Numbered from the stretch's first letter, positions 1 to 6,754 are shown. The stretch is DNA of 7,634 nt from an uncultured Collinsella sp. (GCA_959599635.1 CAUGJN010000089.1:1-7634), one strand, 5' to 3'. Made by a program: numbers and translations. The notes: generated from the sequence alone by a model not told the origin.

Positions 1-31
1 TCTCGGAAGGCACGTGCAGACCTTTCGTCAT
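1..31 (-). CDS. arcA: N-terminal fragment of a divergent gene, probably arginine deiminase
   Basis: Only ten codons are visible, read leftwards from the ATG at 31-29: MTKGLHVPSE. The pattern of a small hydrophobic residue, H/N-V-x-S-E resembles the conserved N-terminus of arginine deiminases, which usually begin with a short variable tail followed by [IL]-[HN]-V-x-S-E-I-G. Arginine deiminase hydrolyses arginine to citrulline and ammonia in the cytoplasm, as the first step of the ADI pathway. An AGGAGG purine run lies just 2 nt before the ATG, and an alternative AAAGG sits 9 nt before it, so the start is well supported as a translation start. The gene is divergent from ppk1 across a long intergenic region. 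The family assignment rests on ten residues recalled from memory and could be wrong; the existence of a leftward gene is more certain than its name. Confidence 0.42.
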   Translation of the reverse strand, partial: MTKGLHVPSE

Positions 32-71
32 GGCCTCCTACCTTTCTTTCGGGCCTTTCGGCCGAATCTCT

Positions 72-96
72 CAGCACCCTTCCGTAACGGGTGCTG
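72..96 (-). promoter_or_regulatory. Hairpin in the leader of the leftward gene
   Basis: CAGCACCC (72-79) and GGGTGCTG (89-96) form a perfect 8-bp stem with a 9-nt loop, about 40-65 nt upstream of the ATG at 31. It would lie in the 5' leader if transcription starts further upstream. There is no T-run on either side, so it is not a standard intrinsic terminator. Its role is unknown. Confidence 0.35.
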
Positions 97-297
97 CTTG
101 CTGACAGCTCTAGTTATATCCAAATTCCAACCGCAATTCCACCTCGCCCCCGAACGGTCAACAAAGTTCGATGAACGGTATATCGAATATGATTCCCCCA
201 TAATGCACTTCGGCGTTCTAAAGTAGCTTTTCTAAGGTAAACGCTCTTTTTTCTCAAAAATCATTCGCAATTACAACTCCAATCTTTCGATTAAGAA

Positions 298-327
298 TTG
301 CATATCTACAACGGTTTTATGTATATA
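298..327 (+). promoter_or_regulatory. Candidate sigma-70-type promoter upstream of ppk1
   Basis: TTGCAT (298-303) resembles a -35 hexamer. It is followed after 18 nt by TATATA (322-327), a fair -10 hexamer, in an AT-rich context. If used, it would give a leader of roughly 250 nt before ppk1. In AT-rich DNA such matches arise easily, so this is only a candidate. Confidence 0.22.
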
Positions 328-453
328 AATGACGCTTGTTCGTGTTTCTGCCTGTATTCGATGATATTCAGCTACCTATCATTCTTATTCACACATACTC
401 ACCAGTTGAGTGAGGATATAGACCGTTTTTTCACAACGTGACGGGCGTCAGCT

Positions 454-516
454 CTATGGCTTGTCAGCGTAAGAAGTAGGTAAAGATACCGTTCACGCGA
501 TACGTCCGTGCCATAG
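454..516 (+). promoter_or_regulatory. Potentially structured segment in the ppk1 leader
   Basis: CTATGGC (454-460) and GCCATAG (510-516) are perfectly complementary over 7 bp and enclose further nested complementarities: GCGT (467-470) with ACGC (495-498), and GGTA (479-482) with TACC (487-490) around an AAGA loop. Together they can form a stacked hairpin of about 63 nt, ending some 65 nt upstream of the ppk1 ATG. I do not recognise a known riboswitch class. Short helices such as these can occur by chance. Confidence 0.3.
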
Positions 517-557
517 GTCGACTAAATTGAGACAATAGTGAATAGTGTTAGGCAACC

Positions 558-572
558 GTCCCCTGCGGGGAC
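558..572 (+). promoter_or_regulatory. Hairpin covering the likely ppk1 ribosome-binding site
   Basis: GTCCCC (558-563) pairs perfectly with GGGGAC (567-572) across a TGC loop. The GGGGA run in the right arm is the best Shine-Dalgarno-like sequence before the ATG at 584, about 11-12 nt away. Folding would hide it, which could limit ppk1 translation. If the upstream GTG at 545 were the true start, the hairpin would instead lie inside the coding region. Confidence 0.4.
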
Positions 573-583
573 TGAACGGACAG

Positions 584-2986
584 ATGCATATGCCGAGCAA
601 AATCGAAAAAAAGCAAGCCGCCGCAAAGCTGCGCAAACCGCCGCGCGACTTCTCGTACACGCAGAACCGAGAGCTCAGCTGGCTGCGCTTTGACAACCGT
701 GTGCTTGACGAAGCCTTCGACGAGACCGTTCCGCTGTTCGAGCGTCTAAAGTTCGTGTCGATTTTCGAGTCCAACCTCGACGAGTTTCTCATGGTGCGCG
801 TGGGCGGCCTGTCCGATCTGGCAGAGCTCAAAAAACAGCCTGTCGACAACAAGAGCAATATGACCGCCTCCGAACAGGTCGATGCTGTCATGACCGAAAT
901 GCCCGGGCTCCTTACCCGATGGGAGTCCATCTTTAAGAGCATCGAGGGCAAGCTCGACACCCTGGGCGTTCACCGCGCCCGCATCGATTCGCTTACGCCC
1001 GAGGAGCGCACCTTTGTAACCCGTTACTTCCAGGCCTACGTGTCGCCGGTCATCTCACCGCTGGTGATTGACCCGCGCCACCCCTTCCCCAACCTGCGCA
1101 ACGGCGCACTCTACCTGGCCTGCGGCCTGGACGGCGTCACCGACGAGGAAAGTCTGCTGGGCCTGATCGAGATTCCCGCCTCGATGAACCGCGTGGTCGA
1201 GATCCCCTCGCCCACCGGCACCTACTCCTACATCTTGCTCGAGGACGTCATCCTCGCCTGCCTGGACAGCTGCTTTGGCTCCTACAAGCCACTCGACCGC
1301 GCGCTCATCCGCGTCACCCGCAACGCCGACATCGATCCGGACGGCGAGGGCGTCGAAGAGGAAGAGGACTACCGCCAGCACATGAAGCGCATCCTCAAGA
1401 AGCGCCTGCGTCTGCAGCCGGTAGTGCTCGCGGTCTCGGGGTCGCTCGAGAAGGCGACGCTCAAGACCATCCGCAAGGCGCTCGAGCTTTCGCGCCGCTC
1501 TGTCTTTACCTGCGATATCCCGCTCGACCTAGGCTACGTCTTTGGCATTGAGGGCAAGATTCCCGAGCACCTGCGCAACGAGCTGCTCTTTACGCCGTTT
1601 AAGCCGCAGCCCAACCCCACCATCGATATGACCCGCTCCATCCGCGAGCAGGTACTTCAGCACGACAAGCTGCTCTTTTATCCCTATGAGGCCATGAACC
1701 CCTTCCTGGATCTGGTGCACGAGGCCGCCTACGACCCCGAGTGCATCTCACTGCGCATCACGCTCTACCGCGTGGCCAAGCAGAGCCGCCTGTGCGAGTC
1801 ACTGATCGATGCCGCCGAGAACGGCAAAGAGGTCACGGTGCTCATGGAGCTCCGCGCGCGCTTTGACGAGCAGAACAACATCGAGTGGGCCGAGCGCCTG
1901 GAAGAGGCCGGCTGCACCGTCATCTACGGCTCCGAGGGCTTTAAGTGCCACTCCAAGATCTGCCAGCTCACCTATCGCGAGGGCATGGCGCTAACGCGCC
2001 TGACGCTGCTGGGCACCGGCAACTTTAACGAGAAGACGGCCAAACTCTACAGCGACTTTATGCTCATGACCGCCCACCCCGGCATCGGCGAGGACGCCAA
2101 CCTGTTCTTCCGCAACCTGTCGCTGGGCAATCTGCGCGGCGATTACCGCTTCCTGGGTGTGGCGCCCGTAGGCCTCAAGCCGCTCATCATGCGCGGTCTG
2201 GATCGCGAGATCCAGCGCGCTCTCGCTGGCGAGCCCGCCCGCGTGTTCTTTAAGCTCAACTCGCTCACCGACCGCGAGGTCATCGACAAGATCGCCGAGG
2301 CATCGTGCGCAGGAGTCCGCGTGGACATGATTATCCGCGGCATCTCGTGCCTCAAGCCGGGCGTTCCGGGCAAGACTGAGAACGTGCATGTCCGTTCTAT
2401 CGTCGGACGCTTTTTGGAGCATGCGCGCGTTTACGCCTTTGGCGTGGACTCGGACATGATCTACCTGAGCTCGGCCGACATGATGACGCGCAACACCGAA
2501 CACCGCGTGGAGATCGCCTTCCCCGTGCTCGACCCCACCTGCCGCGCCCTGGTGCACGAGTACATGGGCATGCAGCTGCGCGACAACGTGAAGGCCCGCA
2601 GCCTCACGAGCGACGGCACTTGGGTCCCCGTGGAGCGTGCAGAGGGCGAGAAGCCCTTCAACTCGCAGGAAGCCCTGCTGGAGCGTGCCTATCGCAACGC
2701 CGAGGCCGCGCCCGAGCCCGTCATTGAGGCAAAGCCTGCTCCTGAGCCGCAGCCGGCCACACCCGAGGTTCAGAAGGTCCAGGCGACCGTCATTGAGCCC
2801 GAGCCCGCACCTGTACCTCAGCCCGAGCCGCAGGTCACCAAGCCCGCACCCGAGACGAGCGCCCGTCGCGATAAGCCCGCCGGCAGGACCAAGGCCATCG
2901 AGCGCCATCGCCCCGGTCGCGTGCGCATGGGCCTGGGCCTGATCGGCCTGGGTCTTAAGACGCTCATTACCGGCAAGACGAAATAG
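584..2986 (+). CDS. ppk1: Polyphosphate kinase 1 with a Pro/Glu-rich C-terminal extension
   Basis: PPK1 reversibly transfers the ATP gamma-phosphate onto inorganic polyphosphate, often at the membrane, and supports stress and phosphate storage. The N-domain opens with the family signature NRELSWLRFDNRVLDEA and continues with SNLDEFLMVRVGGL. The catalytic part carries RITLYRVA and ELRARFDEQNNIEWA (Mg/phosphate-contacting Arg). The autophosphorylated His lies in FKCHSKI (codon at 1949-1951), and the second conserved His in RFLEHARVYAF (codon at 2420-2422). The canonical protein ends near PFNSQEALLERAY, at about base 2690. Nearly 100 further residues follow: a Pro/Glu/Ala-rich linker, a basic patch, and a short hydrophobic tail MGLGLIGLGLKTLITG. 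Length is 800 aa, longer than the usual 690-720. The ATG at 584 was chosen because GGGGA lies 11-12 nt upstream; ATG 590 and GTG 545 (no Shine-Dalgarno) are alternatives. The gene is monocistronic, closed by a terminator at 3011-3053. Confidence 0.95.
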   Translation: MHMPSKIEKKQAAAKLRKPPRDFSYTQNRELSWLRFDNRVLDEAFDETVPLFERLKFVSIFESNLDEFLMVRVGGLSDLAELKKQPVDNKSNMTASEQVDAVMTEMPGLLTRWESIFKSIEGKLDTLGVHRARIDSLTPEERTFVTRYFQAYVSPVISPLVIDPRHPFPNLRNGALYLACGLDGVTDEESLLGLIEIPASMNRVVEIPSPTGTYSYILLEDVILACLDSCFGSYKPLDRALIRVTRNADIDPDGEGVEEEEDYRQHMKRILKKRLRLQPVVLAVSGSLEKATLKTIRKALELSRRSVFTCDIPLDLGYVFGIEGKIPEHLRNELLFTPFKPQPNPTIDMTRSIREQVLQHDKLLFYPYEAMNPFLDLVHEAAYDPECISLRITLYRVAKQSRLCESLIDAAENGKEVTVLMELRARFDEQNNIEWAERLEEAGCTVIYGSEGFKCHSKICQLTYREGMALTRLTLLGTGNFNEKTAKLYSDFMLMTAHPGIGEDANLFFRNLSLGNLRGDYRFLGVAPVGLKPLIMRGLDREIQRALAGEPARVFFKLNSLTDREVIDKIAEASCAGVRVDMIIRGISCLKPGVPGKTENVHVRSIVGRFLEHARVYAFGVDSDMIYLSSADMMTRNTEHRVEIAFPVLDPTCRALVHEYMGMQLRDNVKARSLTSDGTWVPVERAEGEKPFNSQEALLERAYRNAEAAPEPVIEAKPAPEPQPATPEVQKVQATVIEPEPAPVPQPEPQVTKPAPETSARRDKPAGRTKAIERHRPGRVRMGLGLIGLGLKTLITGKTK

Positions 2987-2988
2987 TC

Positions 2989-3013
2989 GTTTGTAGAAGC
3001 AGTTTGTAGAAGC
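2989..3013 (+). repeat. Short tandem duplication after ppk1
   Basis: GTTTGTAGAAGC occurs twice with a 13-bp period (2989-3000 and 3002-3013), directly after the ppk1 stop codon. The second copy runs into the left arm of the terminator. It looks like a small local duplication, probably by slippage, with no evident function. Confidence 0.85.
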
Positions 3014-3053
3014 GCCCCGCATTTGAGGAAAGCCTCGGATGCGGGGCGCTTTT
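3011..3053 (+). terminator. Rho-independent terminator of ppk1
   Basis: AGCGCCCCGCAT (3011-3022) is perfectly complementary to ATGCGGGGCGCT (3039-3050), a GC-rich 12-bp stem. The apical part adds GAGG/CCTC (3025-3028/3033-3036) around an AAAG loop. The right arm runs into TTTT (3050-3053). This is a strong intrinsic terminator, 24 nt after the ppk1 stop, and separates ppk1 from the methyltransferase gene. Confidence 0.9.
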
Positions 3054-3099
3054 CCCTGCTACCATGGTGCGAACAACAACACGAATGACAGGCAGGGAT

Positions 3100-4413
3100 A
3101 TGAAGCTCACTATAGAATCGATGACCTACGGCGCCGACGGGTTGGCGCACGCCGACAACGGCAAGGCCGTCTTTGTGCAGGGCGCCGTGGCAGGCGACAC
3201 CGTTGAAGCCGAGGTCGTACAGGACGGTAAGTCGTTCATGCGCGCCCGCACCACCGAGATTCTGGAGCCGAGCCTCGATCGCATCCAGCCTCCCTGCCCC
3301 TTCGTTGGCATTTGCGGCGGCTGCTCGTGGGGCAATCTCTCACGCACGGCACAGCTTGCCGCCAAAGAGCAAAATCTGCGCTCCACGCTCGAGCGCATCG
3401 GCAAGTTCGCTCCTGAGCAGGTCGATAAGTTGGTGCAGCCCATCTGCCACACCAAGGACGACTGGGGCTACCGCAATAAAATCGAGCTCGAACCGACCGT
3501 CGTCAACGGTCGCGTGCGTCTTGGCATGCACGGTGTCGACCCCAGCAAAATCGTAACCGTCGATGCGTGCCCGCTGTTCGATAAGCGTTTTCCCAAGGCG
3601 CTCAAATCGGTCGTCGGCGCACTCAACTATCTAAGCGGCAGCCATGACTTGGGACTCGAACGCGTGGGCATTCGCGCATCGCGCCGCACCAAGGCGCTCG
3701 AGGTCGCACTCTGGACGCCCACAGGCTCTTTTCCGCGCTCGCAAGTCTCCCGCGTGCTGGCGGACGCCGCTCATCCCACGAGCATCGTGCGCGTGATGAG
3801 CAGGGGCGAGAAGAAGGCCCGCCGTGTCTCCAAGGTCGAAATGCTCGCCGGCGAGGGCTCGTGGACCGAGAACATCGCCGAGGGCCAGATGCGCTTGTCT
3901 GCCCCGTCGTTTTTCCAAGTCAACACCAAGGGCGCCGAGATTTTGATTGATCTCGTTATGGACGCCCTCGACCCGCAGGAAGACGAGCTTGCCGTGGACC
4001 TGTACTGCGGCGCCGGAACCTTTACCCTGCCGCTCGCCCGCCGCTGCGACTTCGTCGCCGCCGTCGAGGCCTACGGCCCGGCTGTGCGCGACCTGCGCCG
4101 TAACCTGGAGATCAACAAGCTTGATAACGTCGACGTCATTGGCGGAGACGCGGTGCGCGAGTTCCCCGACCAGGATGCCGACGTCTTGGTGGTCGACCCG
4201 CCGCGCGCAGGCCTCGCCCCCGAGGCGATCGACCTTATCGCCAGCACGAGTGCTCGCGATGTCGCCTACGTGAGCTGCGACCCGGCCACCCTGGCGCGCG
4301 ATCTCAAACGCTTTGTCGAAGAAGGCACCTTCTCCCCCGTAAAGATCACGCCAGTCGACCTGTTCCCACAAACCTTCCACTGCGAGACCGTCGTCCACCT
4401 TAGGCGCAACTAG
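3100..4413 (+). CDS. rlmD: 23S rRNA (uracil-5-)-methyltransferase, RlmD/RlmCD (TrmA) family
   Basis: This is a SAM-dependent RNA m5U methyltransferase of the RumA/TrmA family. In E. coli RlmD modifies U1939 of 23S rRNA; Gram-positive RlmCD-type enzymes can modify U747 and U1939. From the ATG at 3100 (437 aa), residues 1-57 form a TRAM-like RNA-binding domain. The [4Fe-4S] cysteines follow in CPFVGICGGC (C66, C72, C75) with the fourth at C157 in DACPLF. The methyltransferase core has FFQVN, SAM motif I DLYCGAGTFTLP (300-311), VVDPPRAGLAP and the catalytic Cys C393 in YVSCDPATL. The catalytic-base Glu lies in FHCETVVHL at the C-terminus. The ATG at 3064 would add 12 unrelated residues; 3100 is preferred because MKLTIE begins the TRAM domain and a GGCAGGG run precedes it. 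No clear promoter is visible between the ppk1 terminator and the start. Which uracil(s) it modifies cannot be read from the sequence. Confidence 0.92.
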   Translation: MKLTIESMTYGADGLAHADNGKAVFVQGAVAGDTVEAEVVQDGKSFMRARTTEILEPSLDRIQPPCPFVGICGGCSWGNLSRTAQLAAKEQNLRSTLERIGKFAPEQVDKLVQPICHTKDDWGYRNKIELEPTVVNGRVRLGMHGVDPSKIVTVDACPLFDKRFPKALKSVVGALNYLSGSHDLGLERVGIRASRRTKALEVALWTPTGSFPRSQVSRVLADAAHPTSIVRVMSRGEKKARRVSKVEMLAGEGSWTENIAEGQMRLSAPSFFQVNTKGAEILIDLVMDALDPQEDELAVDLYCGAGTFTLPLARRCDFVAAVEAYGPAVRDLRRNLEINKLDNVDVIGGDAVREFPDQDADVLVVDPPRAGLAPEAIDLIASTSARDVAYVSCDPATLARDLKRFVEEGTFSPVKITPVDLFPQTFHCETVVHLRRN

Positions 4414-4454
4414 CCACTTAATCATTGCTCAGAAAAATCATTGGGAAATCGAGC

Positions 4455-4483
4455 GTGGCAAGCGGAGGTCTTCGGGGTATAAG
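4455..4483 (+). promoter_or_regulatory. Candidate promoter of the DJ-1/PfpI-maf pair
   Basis: GTGGCA (4455-4460) is spaced 17 nt from TATAAG (4478-4483). The -10 matches the consensus at five of six positions and the -35 at four of six. Transcription would start near 4490, leaving a leader of about 30 nt before the ATG at 4520. Position and spacing are good, but no experiment supports it. Confidence 0.45.
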
Positions 4484-4519
4484 ACGGCTAATTGTATGCC
4501 GCCTATGAAAGGAACCCTC

Positions 4520-5062
4520 ATGCCCAGCGTTGCCGTTCTCGCCGCCGATGGCTTTGAAACTATTGAATGCTTGACCATGGTCGATGTCATGCGTCGCGGC
4601 GGCGTGCGTGCCACGCTCGTCTCGATCATGCCCACGCGTGAGGTCGTAAGCTCGCTGCAGATCCCCGTGACCTGCGATGCGCTCTTTGATGAGATCAACT
4701 TTGACGAGTACGACTGCGTCGTGCTGCCCGGCGGCCTGCCCGGTGCCACCAACCTGCGCGCCGATCAGCGCGTCTGCGACGTGGTCTGCGAGTTCGCCGC
4801 GACCAAGCACGTTGCCGCCATCTGCGCCGCCCCGTTTATCCTGGGCGAGCTCGACCTACTCGAGGGGCGCCAGGCCACGTGCTTCCCTGGCTTTGAGAAA
4901 AGCTTCCCCGAAGGCGCCTATACCGGCGAGAAGGTTACGCAAGACGGCAACATCATCACCGCCAGCGGCATGGCCCAGTCGCTCCCCTTTGCGCTTGAGC
5001 TGCTGCGCACACTCGCCGGCGACAAGGCCGTCGAGAAGGTCGCCGAGGGCATTCAGCTATGA
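4520..5062 (+). CDS. DJ-1/PfpI (ThiJ/YajL-like) family protein
   Basis: This is a single-domain DJ-1/PfpI protein of 180 aa with the flavodoxin-like fold expected for the family. The nucleophile-elbow cysteine is C102 in AAICAAP, and E16 in FETIECLTMVDVMRR aligns with the DJ-1 glutamate (E18) that hydrogen-bonds the reactive Cys. VVLPGGLPGATNL is the conserved PGG segment. Close relatives (YajL, human DJ-1) act in oxidative or carbonyl stress; other family members are proteases, amidases or glyoxalases, so the exact reaction is uncertain. The start is ATG 4520 because AAAGGA ends 6 nt upstream; the ATGs at 4496 and 4505 lack a ribosome-binding site and would add residues outside the fold. The stop overlaps the maf start (ATGA at 5059-5062), so the two are almost certainly cotranscribed and translationally coupled. 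Confidence 0.9.
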   Translation: MPSVAVLAADGFETIECLTMVDVMRRGGVRATLVSIMPTREVVSSLQIPVTCDALFDEINFDEYDCVVLPGGLPGATNLRADQRVCDVVCEFAATKHVAAICAAPFILGELDLLEGRQATCFPGFEKSFPEGAYTGEKVTQDGNIITASGMAQSLPFALELLRTLAGDKAVEKVAEGIQL

Positions 5063-5640
5063 TTTTGGCTTCGCAATCACCGCGCCGCATCGAGTTGATG
5101 CGCGAGGCAGGCTATGACATTCGCGTGATTCCCGCAGATATCGACGAAACGCCTTTTGATGGCGAGGCCCCGCTTACGCTCGTTGAACGCTTAGCACGCG
5201 CCAAAGCCGCCGCCGTTGCCGCCGAGCATGCCGAGCCCAACGAACTGACCGTCGCGGCCGATACTATTGTCACCTTCGATGGCAAGATTCTGGGCAAGCC
5301 GGCAACCGAGGACGAGGCGCGCACCATGCTCCGCGAGCTTTCGGGCCGCACGCACCAGGTCGCAACCGGCGTCTGCATCGTTAAGGCAGGCGACACGGCC
5401 GCTCCGCATGCCGCCGAGAGCCTGTCGTTTGTCGATGTGACCGACGTGACGTTCTATGAGCTTACCGAAGAGCAGATCGAGCGCTATGTTGCCTCCGGCG
5501 AACCCATGGACAAGGCCGGGGCCTACGGCATCCAAGGCACAGGCGGCCGCATGCTTGTGCACGATATTTCGGGTGACTTCTACAACGTGGTGGGCTTGCC
5601 CATCGCTCGCGTCGCACGCGCGATTCAAAAACTCTCGTAA
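5059..5640 (+). CDS. maf: Maf family nucleoside triphosphate pyrophosphatase (YhdE-like)
   Basis: Maf proteins hydrolyse non-canonical or modified nucleoside triphosphates (YhdE-type enzymes prefer dTTP/UTP and modified pyrimidines) to the monophosphate and pyrophosphate. They act in the cytoplasm and are linked to septum formation. The sequence carries the complete signature: LASQSPRR at the N-terminus, the catalytic Asp in AADTIV (D68), GKP, LSGRTHQVATG, EPMDKAGAYGIQG and a C-terminal GDFYNVVGLPI. Length 193 aa is normal. It starts inside the stop codon of the upstream DJ-1/PfpI gene (ATGA), with GAGGG about 9 nt upstream as its ribosome-binding site. A hairpin shortly after the stop (5649-5671) probably ends the two-gene unit. 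Confidence 0.95.
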   Translation: MILASQSPRRIELMREAGYDIRVIPADIDETPFDGEAPLTLVERLARAKAAAVAAEHAEPNELTVAADTIVTFDGKILGKPATEDEARTMLRELSGRTHQVATGVCIVKAGDTAAPHAAESLSFVDVTDVTFYELTEEQIERYVASGEPMDKAGAYGIQGTGGRMLVHDISGDFYNVVGLPIARVARAIQKLS

Positions 5641-5648
5641 TTGCATCT

Positions 5649-5680
5649 GGCGCTGGTTATCCCCCAGCGCCTACAATTTT
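5649..5680 (+). terminator. Weak intrinsic terminator after maf
   Basis: GGCGCTGG (5649-5656) pairs perfectly with CCAGCGCC (5664-5671) over 8 bp with a 7-nt loop, 8 nt after the maf stop. The tail TACAATTTT has only a modest T-run, so termination may be partial, and the P1 peptidase gene could receive read-through. The tail also contains TACAAT (5672-5677), which resembles a -10 hexamer but lacks a good -35. Confidence 0.45.
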
Positions 5681-5681
5681 G

Positions 5682-5718
5682 CCGTACCGTACGGATCCCG
5701 ACCGGGCATAAGGCCCGG
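5682..5718 (+). promoter_or_regulatory. Two small hairpins in the P1 peptidase leader
   Basis: CCGTA (5682-5686) pairs with TACGG (5690-5694) around CCG, and CCGGGC (5702-5707) pairs with GCCCGG (5713-5718) around ATAAG. Neither has a following T-run, and the ribosome-binding site (AGGAG, 5731-5735) lies outside both. They may be a structured 5' leader or simply GC-rich chance pairing. Confidence 0.3.
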
Positions 5719-5740
5719 CGGAAAACCGATAGGAGAAAAC

Positions 5741-6742
5741 ATGGACACACTGCTCGAAGCCATCGATGTTTGCAATGTCGATGGCTTTTGCTTTGGCAAC
5801 TATACGGACGAGGAGGCTGGCACCGGCTGCACCGTAATCGTGGCGCCCGAGGGTGCCACCGGCGGCGTTGACGTTCGCGGCGGTGCTCCAGCATCGCGCG
5901 AAACCGACCTGCTGCGACCCGAGAACACCGTCGACAAGGTTCACGCCGTCTGCCTTTCGGGCGGATCGGCCTTTGGCCTCGAGGCTGCAAGCGGCGTCGC
6001 TCGCGAACTCGAGAGCCGCGGCATCGGCCTTCCCGTCGGCCCCACGCAGGTGCCCATCGTGTGCTCCAGCTGTATCTTCGACCTTGCCTTTGGCGACCCC
6101 ACCGTACGCCCCGACATAGAGGCCGGCATCGCCGCCGTGCGCGAGGCACTCGACAACACCCCCACCACGCTCGAGCAAGGCAATGTGGGCGCCGGCACCG
6201 GTGCCACCGTGGGCAAGCTCATGGGCCCCGCCACCTGTATGAAGGCCGGCCTAGGCGCTGCCGCCGTGGCGCTCGGCCCTGTTAAGGTGGGTGCCGTGGT
6301 TTCGGTCAACGCCTGCGGCAACGTTGTCGACCCCCTCACCGGCGAGTGGGTCGCCGGCATGCGCGCCTCAGCCGATAGCGACCAAATCGTCGATATGGAA
6401 CTCGCAGCCTTTGCCGCCGCCGGATCCATGCAGATGCCGCTCGACCGCACCAACACCACCATCAGCTGCATCGTCACCAACGTGGAACTCACTAAGGCAC
6501 AAGCCACCAAGGTCTCCCAGATGGCCGCAGACGCCTACGCACACGCCATCCGTCCCACGCACACCACCAACGACGGCGACACCATCTACACCCTCGCCAG
6601 CGGCAAACTGGGCGCCCAGGCAAGCGCCGCCGTTCCCCTAGACCTGCTGGGCATGCTCGCCGTAAGGGCTTTGCAAACCGCCATCGTAAACGGAGCCAAA
6701 ACCGCCAAAACCTCCCACGGCATCCCCGGCGCCGCGAAGTAG
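5741..6742 (+). CDS. P1 family peptidase (DmpA/NylC-like, self-processing N-terminal nucleophile type)
   Basis: This P1-family protein of 333 aa resembles the DmpA/BapA aminopeptidases and the nylon-oligomer hydrolase NylC. Such enzymes are made as one chain that cuts itself to expose an N-terminal Ser or Thr nucleophile. Visible family features are TGGVDVRGGAPASRETDLL near residues 45-65, the Gly-rich LSGGSAFGLEAASGV, and NVGAGTGATVGKL in the middle. The likely cleavage site is N238|T239 in RTNTTI, giving chains of about 238 and 95 residues. AGGAG lies 5 nt before the ATG, fixing the start; the open frame extends upstream through maf but that part is a shadow. There is no signal peptide, so it is probably cytoplasmic. 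The substrate (short peptide, beta-peptide or amide) is not predictable. It is the last gene before the palindromic region. Confidence 0.88.
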   Translation: MDTLLEAIDVCNVDGFCFGNYTDEEAGTGCTVIVAPEGATGGVDVRGGAPASRETDLLRPENTVDKVHAVCLSGGSAFGLEAASGVARELESRGIGLPVGPTQVPIVCSSCIFDLAFGDPTVRPDIEAGIAAVREALDNTPTTLEQGNVGAGTGATVGKLMGPATCMKAGLGAAAVALGPVKVGAVVSVNACGNVVDPLTGEWVAGMRASADSDQIVDMELAAFAAAGSMQMPLDRTNTTISCIVTNVELTKAQATKVSQMAADAYAHAIRPTHTTNDGDTIYTLASGKLGAQASAAVPLDLLGMLAVRALQTAIVNGAKTAKTSHGIPGAAK

Positions 6743-6754
6743 CCTAACCTGAAC

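Larger units (their letters stand above)
32..583. other. Long AT-rich divergent intergenic region
   Basis: This stretch of about 550 bp separates the leftward gene at 1-31 from ppk1. It is visibly richer in A and T than the flanking coding DNA, and I see no convincing gene in it. The open frame at 14-226 has no ribosome-binding site and no recognisable product. On the left side, in what would be the leader of the leftward gene, are an 8-bp hairpin (72-79/89-96, loop 80-88) and GGCC-TTTC-GGCC (52-63). In the middle is a weak palindromic segment, GCAATT (267-272) with AATTGC (296-301), enclosing AATC/GATT (281-284/289-292). On the right is a structured segment at 454-516. The length suggests two promoters and possibly regulatory sites, but I could not identify a known operator. 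Confidence 0.6.

Noticed and set aside
14..226. Possible 70-residue plus-strand protein in the divergent intergenic region
   Set aside because: No ribosome-binding site, it overlaps the divergent gene's start and leader hairpin, and its composition is not protein-like.
340..400. ArgR (ARG box) sites in the divergent region
   Set aside because: Only half-site-like ATTCA fragments are present; no convincing palindromic 18-bp box could be read.
488..500. Pho-box-like GTTCAC motif upstream of ppk1
   Set aside because: Only a single copy of the heptamer-like motif is present, without the expected direct repeat at 11-bp spacing.
1991..3022. Long antisense open frame (343 codons) opposite ppk1
   Set aside because: It mirrors the GC-rich codon pattern of ppk1, has low-complexity Leu/Gly/Ala/Arg content and no family motifs, whereas the plus-strand frame is an unmistakable PPK1.
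3631..4425. Antisense open frame opposite the rRNA methyltransferase
   Set aside because: The sense strand carries all TrmA-family catalytic motifs; the antisense product is unrecognisable and has no ribosome-binding site.
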